Below, piece after piece: positions 56,648-64,000 of a stretch of DNA of 64,000 nucleotides (position 1 is its first letter; each line of letters begins with the position of its first letter). Made by a program: the position numbers and the translations under genes. The stretch covers positions 91,459 to 155,458 of the forward strand of contig JAKLPS010000004.1 in the NCBI GenBank assembly GCA_022013695.1, in the 5' to 3' direction. This DNA comes from Weeksellaceae bacterium (GTDB taxonomy: Bacteria > Bacteroidota > Bacteroidia > Flavobacteriales > Weeksellaceae). The notes below the pieces were generated by a model. The model was not told the DNA's origin. It worked only from the letters and a program-made list of their open reading frames with translations, and made no database searches.

Positions 56648-58021
56648 CTACTTCAAATTATCCAAAACTTTGAAAAGTGCATTGCTGATACTTCCGCCTT
56701 GATAATTGTTCAAAATGACAGAAAACACATAATTCTTACCGCTTTTGGAAGTCTGATAACCCGCAAACGACTTGCTGTCCTTTATCGTTCCGCTTTTCAT
56801 TTTGATGCCGTTCTGGGTGGGAAAACCATCGTAAAAAACGTCAAACCATCCTTGTTTTTTGGAATATAACAAGGCCTGAACCTGAGCTTTTGCCGAAACG
56901 TAATTCTGGGGCGAAAGTCCGCTTCCATCAGCGAAATTAATCATATTCGGATGGATTCCTTTAGATTTCCAAAAGTCTTTTAGGAAGTTGATGCCGGTTT
57001 CAAAACTTGGATTATTTCGTTTTTCTTTTGCCATTGTTTTTATCAATGTTTCGGCGTAGAGATTGATGCTTTTGCGCATCAGCCAATAAACGATTTTATC
57101 CAACGTTGGCGATCTGTATTCGAAAATTTGATGCTGAGTTGGCTCTTTTGACACGGCTTTTCCTTCCAGTTTTTCATTATAATAAGTCGTCACCTTTCCC
57201 GAAACTGAAATCCCATTTTCCTCTAATAATTTTTTGATTTCTACGGCGAGTTGTAATGGCGGATTTGGCGTAGCTCCCGACACAGTGCTTAGTTTTCCGG
57301 CCGGCAAAGTGCCATTAATCAAGGCTGTTTCGGAATGTGGCGCTGTGAAAATCAGACTTTGATCGGAGTTTCCGCCGGTTTTCAACTCATTGATGCAAAG
57401 GACATTTTCCAGATTGTACGAGAAATTTTTGATTTGATTGCCATTAATAGTAAGGTCAAACTGATTCTCTTTCCAGTTGACTCCAAAGGTTCCTGCGCCG
57501 TAATAATTTCCGAGATCGTTCCACGGCCAACCGCCCGGCGTACTTTGAAAATCAAAATAAGAATCATCGACAATGAGGTTTCCTGATATTTTTTTGATCC
57601 CCGATTTTTGGATGGCTTCTAATAATTTTTGTTTGAATTTTTCCGGTTTATAATCTTCGTATCGCCAGCTTCCCAAAGTCGGGTCGCCGTTGGAAGTGAT
57701 GTAAAAATCGCCATCCAGATTACCATTCGAAATCTTTCCGGAATAGGATGCGGTGGTCTTGAACTGATAATCTTTCCCCAATGTTTCCAGCGCCGCAGCC
57801 GCCGTGAAAATCTTCTGCGTACTCGCGGTGGACAAGCCTTTGTTGCCATTATATTCATAAATCAAATTACCATTCTCATCCGAAACATAAAATGAAAGGT
57901 TGGCCGCCAACGCATTGGGAGAAGCCATCATCTCTTTGACCGATTTTTCCAATGCTGCCGAAACGGATTGAGAAAAAAGATTTTGAAAGATGAATATGGA
58001 AATAATAAGAAAAATCTTCAT
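56648..58021 (-). CDS. dacB: D-alanyl-D-alanine carboxypeptidase/endopeptidase (PBP4, class C)
   Basis: PBP4-type enzymes trim peptidoglycan stem peptides and cut cross-links in the periplasm. The 457-residue protein has a signal peptide (FIFQNLFSQ), the catalytic STQK at S67-K70, a DGSGLSPQN segment and a KSG motif (MKSGTIKD) in place of KTG. The family-typical large insert lies between. The deoxyinosine glycosylase gene follows with no gap. It is divergent from the TrhA gene. Confidence 0.94.
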   Translation of the reverse strand: MKIFLIISIFIFQNLFSQSVSAALEKSVKEMMASPNALAANLSFYVSDENGNLIYEYNGNKGLSTASTQKIFTAAAALETLGKDYQFKTTASYSGKISNGNLDGDFYITSNGDPTLGSWRYEDYKPEKFKQKLLEAIQKSGIKKISGNLIVDDSYFDFQSTPGGWPWNDLGNYYGAGTFGVNWKENQFDLTINGNQIKNFSYNLENVLCINELKTGGNSDQSLIFTAPHSETALINGTLPAGKLSTVSGATPNPPLQLAVEIKKLLEENGISVSGKVTTYYNEKLEGKAVSKEPTQHQIFEYRSPTLDKIVYWLMRKSINLYAETLIKTMAKEKRNNPSFETGINFLKDFWKSKGIHPNMINFADGSGLSPQNYVSAKAQVQALLYSKKQGWFDVFYDGFPTQNGIKMKSGTIKDSKSFAGYQTSKSGKNYVFSVILNNYQGGSISNALFKVLDNLK

Positions 58022-58126
58022 TGGTAATTTTTATCAAAACTAAGGATTTTTGAGTTTCCTATCAAGGATTTAATATAGTCCGGGAAAAATCAGTATTAAT
58101 ATTTTCTGCTTAAAAAATTTAATAAT

Positions 58127-58134
58127 TAACTTTG
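58127..58134 (+). promoter_or_regulatory. -7 promoter box of the TrhA gene
   Basis: TAACTTTG is a full match to TAnnTTTG, 14 bp before the start codon. The -33 region has no clear TTTG. Confidence 0.45.
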
Positions 58135-58148
58135 TTAAAAAGATCGTC

Positions 58149-58784
58149 ATGCCAAAAAAGAATCGCAAAAAAGAAGAATTTTACAATGTGGCAACGCACG
58201 GTTTTGGTGCGGTGCTGTCCGTTGTGGCTTTGGTTGTGATGCTTTACTATTCCGTCCGCAGCGGGAATCGGATTGCGCTCATTTCTTCCCTTGTTTTTGG
58301 ATTTAGTCTGATTCTTTTGTACTCGGCATCCACCATCTACCACGCCGCTTACCGATTGAAATGGAAAAAAATTTTTCAGCGGATAGATCATCTTTGCATC
58401 TACCTTTTGATTGCCGGAACTTATACGCCCGTTGCGTTGCTCGGCCTGAAAGGCGTTTGGGGCTGGAGTATGTTTGGCATCATCTGGGGAATGGCGTTGA
58501 TTGGCTTTATCTTCAAATTCTCGCCACTACGAAAGAACGAAAAAATTTCACTTTCGATCTATGCGATAATGGGCTGGACGGCCATTATAGCAATCAAACC
58601 GATGATTGACAATCTCTCGAGCGGCGCTTTACTTTTTATTATTCTTGGCGGATTGTGCTACAGTTTGGGCATTTATTTTTATGCAAAAGACAGCAAACCG
58701 TTTTATCATCCCATTTGGCATCTGTTTGTTTTAGGCGGTAGCATTTTGCATTTCTGCGCCATTTTCTTTTTTATCCTTCCTTAA
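58149..58784 (+). CDS. trhA: PAQR-family membrane protein TrhA (hemolysin III family)
   Basis: The 211-residue protein has seven hydrophobic segments and the PAQR motifs: NVATHGFGA in helix 1, SASTIYHA, RIDHLCIYLLIAGTYTP and the final HPIWHLFVLGGSILHF. The conserved His and Asp residues form a metal site in this family. TrhA is linked to membrane energy and lipid homeostasis in E. coli; the hemolysin name is historical. It converges with the AEC transporter, 3 bp apart. Confidence 0.92.
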   Translation: MPKKNRKKEEFYNVATHGFGAVLSVVALVVMLYYSVRSGNRIALISSLVFGFSLILLYSASTIYHAAYRLKWKKIFQRIDHLCIYLLIAGTYTPVALLGLKGVWGWSMFGIIWGMALIGFIFKFSPLRKNEKISLSIYAIMGWTAIIAIKPMIDNLSSGALLFIILGGLCYSLGIYFYAKDSKPFYHPIWHLFVLGGSILHFCAIFFFILP

Positions 58785-58787
58785 GTT

Positions 58788-59696
58788 TTAAAAAAAATAT
58801 TCAATAATCCTAAACCAAACCGCCGTCGTTGCAAATCCGACAGCGATGCTGATGCCAATAATAAGATTGATAAGTTTGGTATTCAGCCGAAACTGCTCTG
58901 CAATGATACTGGAAGTAACGACGGTTGGCATCGCCGCTTCGAAGATGGTGATTTTCGCCATATTGCCTTTGATCCCAAAAATTAATGCGATGCACAAAAT
59001 CATCATCGGTGCCAAAATCAATTTGTACAACAAAGCGGTAGAAATCTGCGGAATCAGTTTTTGCCATCCATTAAATTTCAACTGCAATCCCACGGAAAAC
59101 AAGGCTAACGGGATCACGGTAGCGGCCAATTTGTCGAATAAAGGATTGGCAAAATCAAGATCGAAAAATCGGGACAAAACGAGTGCGGCGATGCAACCTA
59201 AAAATGGCGGAAATGTGAATAGGCGTTTCAGTATGAATTTAGAACTCACTTTTCCGGATTTGCTTCCGCCCTTCACCGCTGCGACAATTCCCATCGTGGA
59301 GAGCATCAAAAACATCGTCTGATCGCAGATGATGGCGATGCTGAGGTACTGCTCGCCAAAAAAAGCAGCGACCAAAGGAAAGCCGATAAACGAAGTATTG
59401 CTGTAGCCACTCGCAAGTTCCAAAGTGCTTCTGGATCTTTGCGAATAGTTTTTGGATCGAGAATAGATCATCATAAAAATCCAACTTCCGGCTGCTGCGA
59501 CCACCGCACTTACGATAGGAAAGAATATTTCCGGAGACCAATCTACTTTTGGCAAATATTTGAAGGAAACAGCGGGTAAACCCAAGTAGATAATCCAAGT
59601 ATTGATGCCTTTGTGAGCGTCGGGATGAATCGATTTTGTCGATTTGAAAATCATTCCGGCGGCAATACAGATTATTATCAGAACAAAATTGATCAT
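58788..59696 (-). CDS. AEC (auxin efflux carrier) family transporter
   Basis: The 302-residue protein has about ten hydrophobic segments, with the conserved SGYSNTSFIGFPLVAAFFG segment in helix 4-5 and a second half ending in FEAAMPTVVTSSIIAEQF. The family includes bile-acid/auxin-type carriers of organic anions, such as malate permeases. Substrate is unknown. No adjacent metabolic gene gives a clue. Confidence 0.85.
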   Translation of the reverse strand: MINFVLIIICIAAGMIFKSTKSIHPDAHKGINTWIIYLGLPAVSFKYLPKVDWSPEIFFPIVSAVVAAAGSWIFMMIYSRSKNYSQRSRSTLELASGYSNTSFIGFPLVAAFFGEQYLSIAIICDQTMFLMLSTMGIVAAVKGGSKSGKVSSKFILKRLFTFPPFLGCIAALVLSRFFDLDFANPLFDKLAATVIPLALFSVGLQLKFNGWQKLIPQISTALLYKLILAPMMILCIALIFGIKGNMAKITIFEAAMPTVVTSSIIAEQFRLNTKLINLIIGISIAVGFATTAVWFRIIEYFF

Positions 59697-59726
59697 TTCA
59701 AAGAGAAATATTTGCAGTTGAGTTCA

Positions 59727-59762
59727 AAAAAAACCTTTCAAATGAATGAAAGGTTAAAAAAA
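59727..59762. terminator. Terminator after the second T9SS cargo gene
   Basis: AACCTTTCA and TGAAAGGTT form a perfect 9-bp stem around a 6-nt loop, with A and T runs on both sides. Confidence 0.85.
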
Positions 59763-59775
59763 ATATCTGAAAACA

Positions 59776-60672
59776 TTATTTTTTGATGAATTTCTGCACG
59801 TTTACTTCAGTACCGATTTTGATGCTTATCATATAAGTTCCTTTAGCCAAAGGCTGTACATTCACCGCTTGACCATCAAACTGTACCGGAATATTTTTCC
59901 CCGAAAGGTCGTAAACCAATACAGAACTAATTTTTTCAGATGAATTGATCTTCAAATAGTCAGAAGTTGGATTTGGATAAACGGATAATTTATTTTTGCT
60001 CAAGTCAGAAACACCCAACGCAGGTCTAGTTACTGAAAAGGAGTCAATTCCAATGTAGTCAGAATTAGCGCCCAAAGGACCGGCATTAGTTACAAAATAT
60101 CTGAATGCAAGATTAACTGCAGTCTCTGCAGGCAAACCAGTGACTGTGTACATATAAGCAGTCCAGTCGTGAGGATACCCTACAGTTGTAAGACCTGGAT
60201 TCACTTCTATTAAAACAGTGGAAAAAGATCCAACACTCGTTGACCCAGCAGCGCCAGTACCTGTAGGAGGAGTAAATGTTGCACCTATGCTTGCTCTCAA
60301 TTGAAGTCTATCTGGATAAACAGTGGATCCTAGATCAGTTGTTCTTGTGTAAAACTTTACAACATCACCATTTTTAACCGTTAGGCTCGGTGTTATTAAC
60401 CAGTTGCTGATAGTTCCTGCACCAGAAGTATTATTGTAGTTAGCTCCAATGTAAGAATCCTCTACAGCGCCTTCATAAGCATCGAAAGGACCACCGTCCA
60501 GTGTAAAACTGCTTCCCTGGAACCAGCCAGTTAAAGGGGTTCCTGTACTTTTATTCAGTTGAGTCCACGTTGTCAAAGATGTGATGTCATCAAATCCCTC
60601 GGCAAAAATAGTGGTTTGTGCATTTACAAAACCAAATGCTAAAGTTGCAATAAAAAGTAATTTTTTTGTCAT
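59776..60672 (-). CDS. Secreted choice-of-anchor J protein with T9SS sorting domain
   Basis: The 298-residue protein has a signal peptide (IATLAFGFVNAQ, about 1-18), a choice-of-anchor J-type jelly-roll domain at about 22-210 (FAEGFDDITSLTTWTQLN, SNWLITPSL, YIGIDSFSV), and a type A T9SS sorting domain at about 222-298 (LSVYPNPTSDYLKI, LVYDLSGKN, VQKFIKK end). It is exported through the T9SS and attached to or released from the cell. No enzymatic domain is seen. Confidence 0.86.
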   Translation of the reverse strand: MTKKLLFIATLAFGFVNAQTTIFAEGFDDITSLTTWTQLNKSTGTPLTGWFQGSSFTLDGGPFDAYEGAVEDSYIGANYNNTSGAGTISNWLITPSLTVKNGDVVKFYTRTTDLGSTVYPDRLQLRASIGATFTPPTGTGAAGSTSVGSFSTVLIEVNPGLTTVGYPHDWTAYMYTVTGLPAETAVNLAFRYFVTNAGPLGANSDYIGIDSFSVTRPALGVSDLSKNKLSVYPNPTSDYLKINSSEKISSVLVYDLSGKNIPVQFDGQAVNVQPLAKGTYMISIKIGTEVNVQKFIKK

Positions 60673-60767
60673 AAGTCAGAATTTTTATTTGATTAATGCT
60701 TCAAATATACAAGTATATTCTGTGCAACCCAAATAATTGAGAAGAATATTGTTATAATTTTTGGTTG

Positions 60768-60775
60768 TAAATTTG
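60768..60775 (+). promoter_or_regulatory. -7 promoter box of pruA
   Basis: TAAATTTG is a full match to TAnnTTTG, 21 bp before the pruA ATG. A TTG lies upstream, but only 16 nt away, shorter than usual. Confidence 0.4.
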
Positions 60776-60796
60776 TAAAAATTAAAAATTACAAGT

Positions 60797-62422
60797 ATGT
60801 CCAAAGCCATTTCTCAAGTGCCTTTTGCACAAAATGAAACCGTAAAATCCTATGAGCCAGGTTCTGACGAAGTCAAAAACCTTATTTCTACCTACAGAAA
60901 GATGTGGAAAGAAAAAACAGAAATCCCAATGATTATCGGCGGGAAAGAAATCAAAACGGAAACTAAAATACAGTTGACATCGCCACACGACCATCATCAC
61001 GATTTCGGATTCTATTACCAAGGCGATATGTCCCACGTCGATATGGCGATAGAAGCTGCACTTGCCGCAAAAAATAAATGGAACGCTTTAGCATGGGAGC
61101 AGCGCGCATCCATATTTCTAAAAGCGGCAGATCTATTGGCAGGACCTTACCGAGACGTTATCAACGCCGCCACGATGATTGGGCAATCCAAAAATGTCCA
61201 TCAGGCAGAGATCGATTCGGCTTGCGAATTCATAGATTTCTTACGTTATAATGTAGAATTTATGACCGAACTGTATGCAGAGCAACCCGTTTCTGACCCC
61301 GGAATTTGGAACCGTGTGGAGTACCGTCCTTTGGAAGGTTTTTGTTTTGCAGTCACGCCTTTCAACTTTACGGCCATCTCGGGCAACTTGCCGACTTCTA
61401 TGGCTTTGATGGGCAATGTGGTCGTTTGGAAACCATCGGATAAACAAATCTATGCAGCAAAAGTGACAATGGATGTTTTGAAAGAAGCCGGCTTGCCAGA
61501 CGGCGTGATCAATATGATCTTTACCGACGGAAAAGAAACGGCGGAGAGAGTGCTGGCGCATCCGGATTTTGCAGGATTGCATTTCACAGGTTCTACGAAA
61601 GTCTTCCAAGGGATGTGGAAAATGATTGGCGATAATATTCATAACTATAAATCTTACCCAAGAATTGTGGGCGAAACCGGCGGAAAAGATTTCGTGATGG
61701 TGCATCATTCTGCGAATATCGAAGCCGTAGCAACGGCTTTGGTGAGAGGAGCTTTCGAATATCAAGGGCAAAAATGCAGCGCGGCGTCTCGGGCTTACAT
61801 CCCCAAATCGATTTGGAATCAAGTGAAAGATGTGATGGCATCGCAAATCAAAACCATCAAAATCGGTTCTCCGGAAGACCCTTCTAATTACGTCAATGCG
61901 GTGATCGACAAGAATTCTTTCGAAAAATGCAAAGCTTATATTGACAGAGCCGAAGCGTCGAATGATGCAAACGTTATAATCGGCGGAAAATACGAGGACA
62001 AAAAAGGCTGGTTTGTGTATCCGACGGTTATCGAAACAATCAATCCTTATTACGAAAGTATGGTGGAAGAAATCTTTGGCCCCATCCTCACCGTTTTCGT
62101 GTATGAAGATGAAAATTGGGAAAATACTTTGAAACTGGTGGACACTTCTACACCCTATTCTTTGACCGGATCGATCTTTGCGCAAGACAGATATGCCATA
62201 GATGAGGCTTACAAAGCGTTGGAAAATGCTGCCGGGAATTTCTATATCAACGATAAACCTACGGGTGCAGTCGTGGGTCAGCAGCCATTTGGCGGCTCGC
62301 GAGCCTCCGGCACCAATGACAAAGCCGGCTCTAAAATGAACTTGATGCGTTGGGTTTCTGCACGAAGTATCAAAGAGACTTTTGTCCCGGCCAAGGATTA
62401 TAAATATCCATATTTGGGATAA
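60797..62422 (+). CDS. pruA: L-glutamate gamma-semialdehyde dehydrogenase
   Basis: PruA oxidises glutamate semialdehyde (1-pyrroline-5-carboxylate) to glutamate, the second step of proline breakdown. The 541-residue monofunctional enzyme has the ALDH residues E293 (VGETGGKD) and catalytic C327 (YQGQKCSAASRAY), the cofactor lysine in VWKPSDK, and the FGPILTVFVY segment. It resembles the eukaryal-type ALDH4 in length. No proline dehydrogenase (putA) is adjacent. Confidence 0.95.
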   Translation: MSKAISQVPFAQNETVKSYEPGSDEVKNLISTYRKMWKEKTEIPMIIGGKEIKTETKIQLTSPHDHHHDFGFYYQGDMSHVDMAIEAALAAKNKWNALAWEQRASIFLKAADLLAGPYRDVINAATMIGQSKNVHQAEIDSACEFIDFLRYNVEFMTELYAEQPVSDPGIWNRVEYRPLEGFCFAVTPFNFTAISGNLPTSMALMGNVVVWKPSDKQIYAAKVTMDVLKEAGLPDGVINMIFTDGKETAERVLAHPDFAGLHFTGSTKVFQGMWKMIGDNIHNYKSYPRIVGETGGKDFVMVHHSANIEAVATALVRGAFEYQGQKCSAASRAYIPKSIWNQVKDVMASQIKTIKIGSPEDPSNYVNAVIDKNSFEKCKAYIDRAEASNDANVIIGGKYEDKKGWFVYPTVIETINPYYESMVEEIFGPILTVFVYEDENWENTLKLVDTSTPYSLTGSIFAQDRYAIDEAYKALENAAGNFYINDKPTGAVVGQQPFGGSRASGTNDKAGSKMNLMRWVSARSIKETFVPAKDYKYPYLG

Positions 62423-62443
62423 TTCATAATCTTAAAATAATAC

Positions 62444-62569
62444 AACCACAAAAGTCACAAAAGTTTTTTTGATTTTGAGATTTTCAAAAGGGCAAAAAAA
62501 GGTAAAATAAAAATTTTTTTGAACTACTCAAATTGTTTAATTCACATATTTTGTGAGACTTTTGTGGTT
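62444..62569. repeat. MITE-like element with near-perfect terminal inverted repeats
   Basis: The 126-bp noncoding stretch between pruA and pncA begins AACCACAAAAGTCACAAAA and ends TTTTGTGAGACTTTTGTGG then TT. The arms are complementary over about 19 bp except for a 2-nt difference (TC present in one arm). The interior is AT-rich with no frame. Only one copy is in the window, but its form fits a mobile or regulatory inverted-repeat element. Confidence 0.5.
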
Positions 62570-62588
62570 TGAATATTAATTATAACCC

Positions 62589-63194
62589 ATGAAAAAAGCA
62601 TTAATAATAGTTGACGTTCAAAACGATTTCTGCGAAGGCGGCGCTTTGGAAGTTCCAAGCGCAAATATCATCATCCCCTATATCAATATGTTGACCACCG
62701 AGAACGAGTATGACGAAATCGTCCTCACTCAAGATTGGCATCCGGCTGATCACAAAAGTTTCGCTTCGAACAACGGGAGAAAAGTGGGCGAAACGATCAA
62801 TCTTAATGGCGTTTCACAATTTATGTGGCCGGACCATTGTGTTCAGGGAACCTTCGGCGCAGAGTTTCATAAAGATCTGAACCGCGAAAAAGTGACGCAC
62901 ATCATTCAAAAGGGGAAAAATCCGGAGATCGACAGCTACAGCGGTTTCCAAGACAATAATCAGTTTATGAAAACAGGATTGGAGGATTATTTGAAATACC
63001 ACGATATTCAGCTGGTAGAAATAGCCGGGTTGGCATTGGATTATTGTGTAAAGTTCACTTCTATTGATGCTTTCAATGCGGGTTTTATCACTTGTCTGCA
63101 TTTTAACGGAACCAAAGCTGTGAATGTGAAGCCGGACAGTGCGAAGAATACGATTTATGAATTGGCCGAGAAGGGCGTTACAATTTTAGCCTAA
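62589..63194 (+). CDS. pncA: Nicotinamidase
   Basis: PncA deamidates nicotinamide to nicotinate in NAD salvage; it also hydrolyses pyrazinamide. The 201-residue protein has catalytic D9 (VDVQNDFCEGG), metal ligands D49, H51, H55 (QDWHPADH) and H83 (PDHCVQG), a lysine in QKGKNPEID, and nucleophile C153 (GLALDYCVKFT). It follows pruA after the inverted-repeat element. Confidence 0.93.
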   Translation: MKKALIIVDVQNDFCEGGALEVPSANIIIPYINMLTTENEYDEIVLTQDWHPADHKSFASNNGRKVGETINLNGVSQFMWPDHCVQGTFGAEFHKDLNREKVTHIIQKGKNPEIDSYSGFQDNNQFMKTGLEDYLKYHDIQLVEIAGLALDYCVKFTSIDAFNAGFITCLHFNGTKAVNVKPDSAKNTIYELAEKGVTILA

Positions 63195-63245
63195 AGATCG
63201 AACTTCCAAAAAATAGAAATTGTTTACATAAATTCCCTTAATTTC

Positions 63246-63770
63246 TTAAAAATTTCTCAGTTTCCTTTTGAGCTTTGTTTTATGTCTGGAATAATGCGTT
63301 TGGTTGCTATTTTTATCGGTTGAGATCACGCTGATATTACCATCAACTTCTAGAATAGCAAGCTTTACAGCAGAAACAGATTCGATGCCGTGCTCGTGGA
63401 TGGCTTCTTCCAGCTCATCCTCGGATATTTGGACTTTCCTCAGAATATCTGGAAAAACGTGACCGTCTTTTACCAAAATATAGGGCTGGTCTTCTATTAA
63501 TTCTTTGAGTTTTTGATTTTTGAAAATCAATTTCTTAACGATAAAATTGGCAACGAACAAAACCAAAGCGGCAACAATACCGCCTTGCAAAGTATTATTG
63601 GGGCCAACCATCGCATTTTGAACGGCATTGCTTATCAATAAAAGAAGGATGACATCGCCAGCATTGAGCTGTGACAGTTGGTTCTTCCCGAAAACCCGAA
63701 CGGCAATCACCATAAAAAAATAAACGGCCAGCGAGCGAACGACGATATCTAGAATTGGATTCAAATCCAT
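63246..63770 (-). CDS. DUF421 (YetF-like) membrane protein
   Basis: The 174-residue protein has three N-terminal membrane helices within about residues 8-85 (LAVYFFMVIAVRVFG; GDVILLLLISNAVQNAMVG) followed by a cytoplasmic alpha/beta domain (PYILVKDGHVF, LAILEVDGNISVIS). This matches DUF421/YetF. The role is not established, though related proteins affect spore germination or stress in other bacteria. It converges with pncA. Confidence 0.87.
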   Translation of the reverse strand: MDLNPILDIVVRSLAVYFFMVIAVRVFGKNQLSQLNAGDVILLLLISNAVQNAMVGPNNTLQGGIVAALVLFVANFIVKKLIFKNQKLKELIEDQPYILVKDGHVFPDILRKVQISEDELEEAIHEHGIESVSAVKLAILEVDGNISVISTDKNSNQTHYSRHKTKLKRKLRNF

Positions 63771-63855
63771 ATTATTTATGCCATAAAGATAGAAAATTAT
63801 TTATGAAAAGACGAAGAGACTTTGGAACTGAATGAAACTAAAAAATCCGCCTTGT

Positions 63856-64000
63856 TGGACTGCCCCCAAAAAGTTAGACACTTTTTAGGGGCATTTTTTA
63901 TGAATAGGAAAGAAAAATTTAGCGTTGCTTTCAAATTGGAATGTATTGAACTTCATCAGAATTCTTATCGTTCGATTGAATCTATAGCGACAGAAAAAGG
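63856..64000 (+). mobile_element. Left end of an IS3-type insertion sequence (runs off the window)
   Basis: The element begins TGGACTGCCCCCAAAAAG, continuing with TTAGACACTTTTTAGGGGCA. An internal inverted repeat (63861-63892) with one mismatch and a 5-nt loop forms the tip. The transposase frame starts 44 bp in. The left-edge remnant at 589-626 is the same end in the opposite orientation. Confidence 0.75.
63900..64000 (+). CDS. IS3-family transposase OrfA (helix-turn-helix), partial
   Basis: The frame opens with ATG at 63900 and is still open at the window end. The 33 visible residues (MNRKEKFSVAFKLECIELHQ, then NSYRSIESIATEKG) are the start of the helix-turn-helix DNA-binding domain of IS3/IS150-type OrfA. 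The catalytic OrfB would lie beyond the window. It follows the IS terminal repeat. Confidence 0.75.
   Translation, partial: MNRKEKFSVAFKLECIELHQNSYRSIESIATEK

Noticed and set aside
58149..58784. Hemolysin III name as a virulence factor
   Set aside because: The PAQR/TrhA family is linked to membrane homeostasis; the historical name does not imply a toxin.
61241..62185. Long antisense open frame (314 codons) within pruA
   Set aside because: It lies entirely opposite the conserved pruA frame, is rich in His/Arg/Phe as expected for a shadow frame, and matches no family.

Overview
The window reads as chromosomal DNA of a low-GC flavobacterium, most likely the Chryseobacterium/Epilithonimonas group (Weeksellaceae). 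Supporting this are the type IX secretion protein PorQ, two T9SS-sorted exported proteins, TamL, an archaeal-type short prolyl-tRNA synthetase, a fused DAHP synthase/chorismate mutase, and repeated matches to the Bacteroidetes sigma-factor -7 box (TAnnTTTG). The genus is inferred from family resemblance, not from a search. No rRNA, tRNA, CRISPR array or prophage was found.

Layout. 0-1.5 kb: a scarred edge holding the tail of an unknown gene, a dispersed repeat, a truncated prmA remnant, a solitary IS end and a P-domain T9SS cargo gene. 1.8-7.7 kb: galK-galT, typA, a THUMP-like methyltransferase and a DUF1801 protein. 7.9-11.7 kb: a DHA2 efflux pump, then agmatine-to-putrescine genes (aguB, a frameshifted lipoprotein, aguA). 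11.9-14.6 kb: thioesterase, polysaccharide deacetylase, GNAT protein. 14.6-18.9 kb: a TonB-dependent receptor with a secreted PHP-type metallohydrolase. 19.4-28.9 kb: pnp, a UbiB-like kinase, DUF4286, gyrA, a TPR protein, fsa. 29-35.6 kb: mntH-like Nramp transporter, DUF937, proS, a Gly/Trp/Tyr-rich lipoprotein and a FadL-like porin. 35.7-44.5 kb: rsgA, aroF-aroQ fusion, dnaX (two overlapping frames), odhB and sucA. 44.6-53.7 kb: SRPBCC protein, tamL, a SpoU methyltransferase, a three-gene envelope cluster including YtxH and holin-X, cmk, porQ, pyrH, frr. 54-64 kb: response regulator, aldo/keto reductase, aroE, deoxyinosine glycosylase, PBP4, TrhA, AEC transporter, a second T9SS cargo, pruA, pncA, DUF421, and the start of an IS3-type element.

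Most genes are core housekeeping, in short operons with small gaps: sucA-odhB (2-oxoglutarate dehydrogenase), aguB-lipoprotein-aguA, galK-galT, TonB receptor-PHP hydrolase, tamL-SRPBCC, porQ-cmk and dacB-glycosylase. aroE and the aroF-aroQ fusion both serve aromatic amino-acid synthesis.

The most notable signals are: a dnaX gene split at an A10 tract, with the tau frame intact in the -1 frame and a stem-loop after the tract; a homopolymer frameshift in the agu-operon lipoprotein; a perfect 20-bp palindrome upstream of aroF-aroQ and a palindrome over the Nramp promoter; a divergent pair (tamL/SpoU methyltransferase) whose coding regions overlap at their 5' ends; a MITE-like 126-bp inverted-repeat element; and matching IS ends at both edges, the left beside a broken prmA. 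No clearly new multi-gene system is evident.
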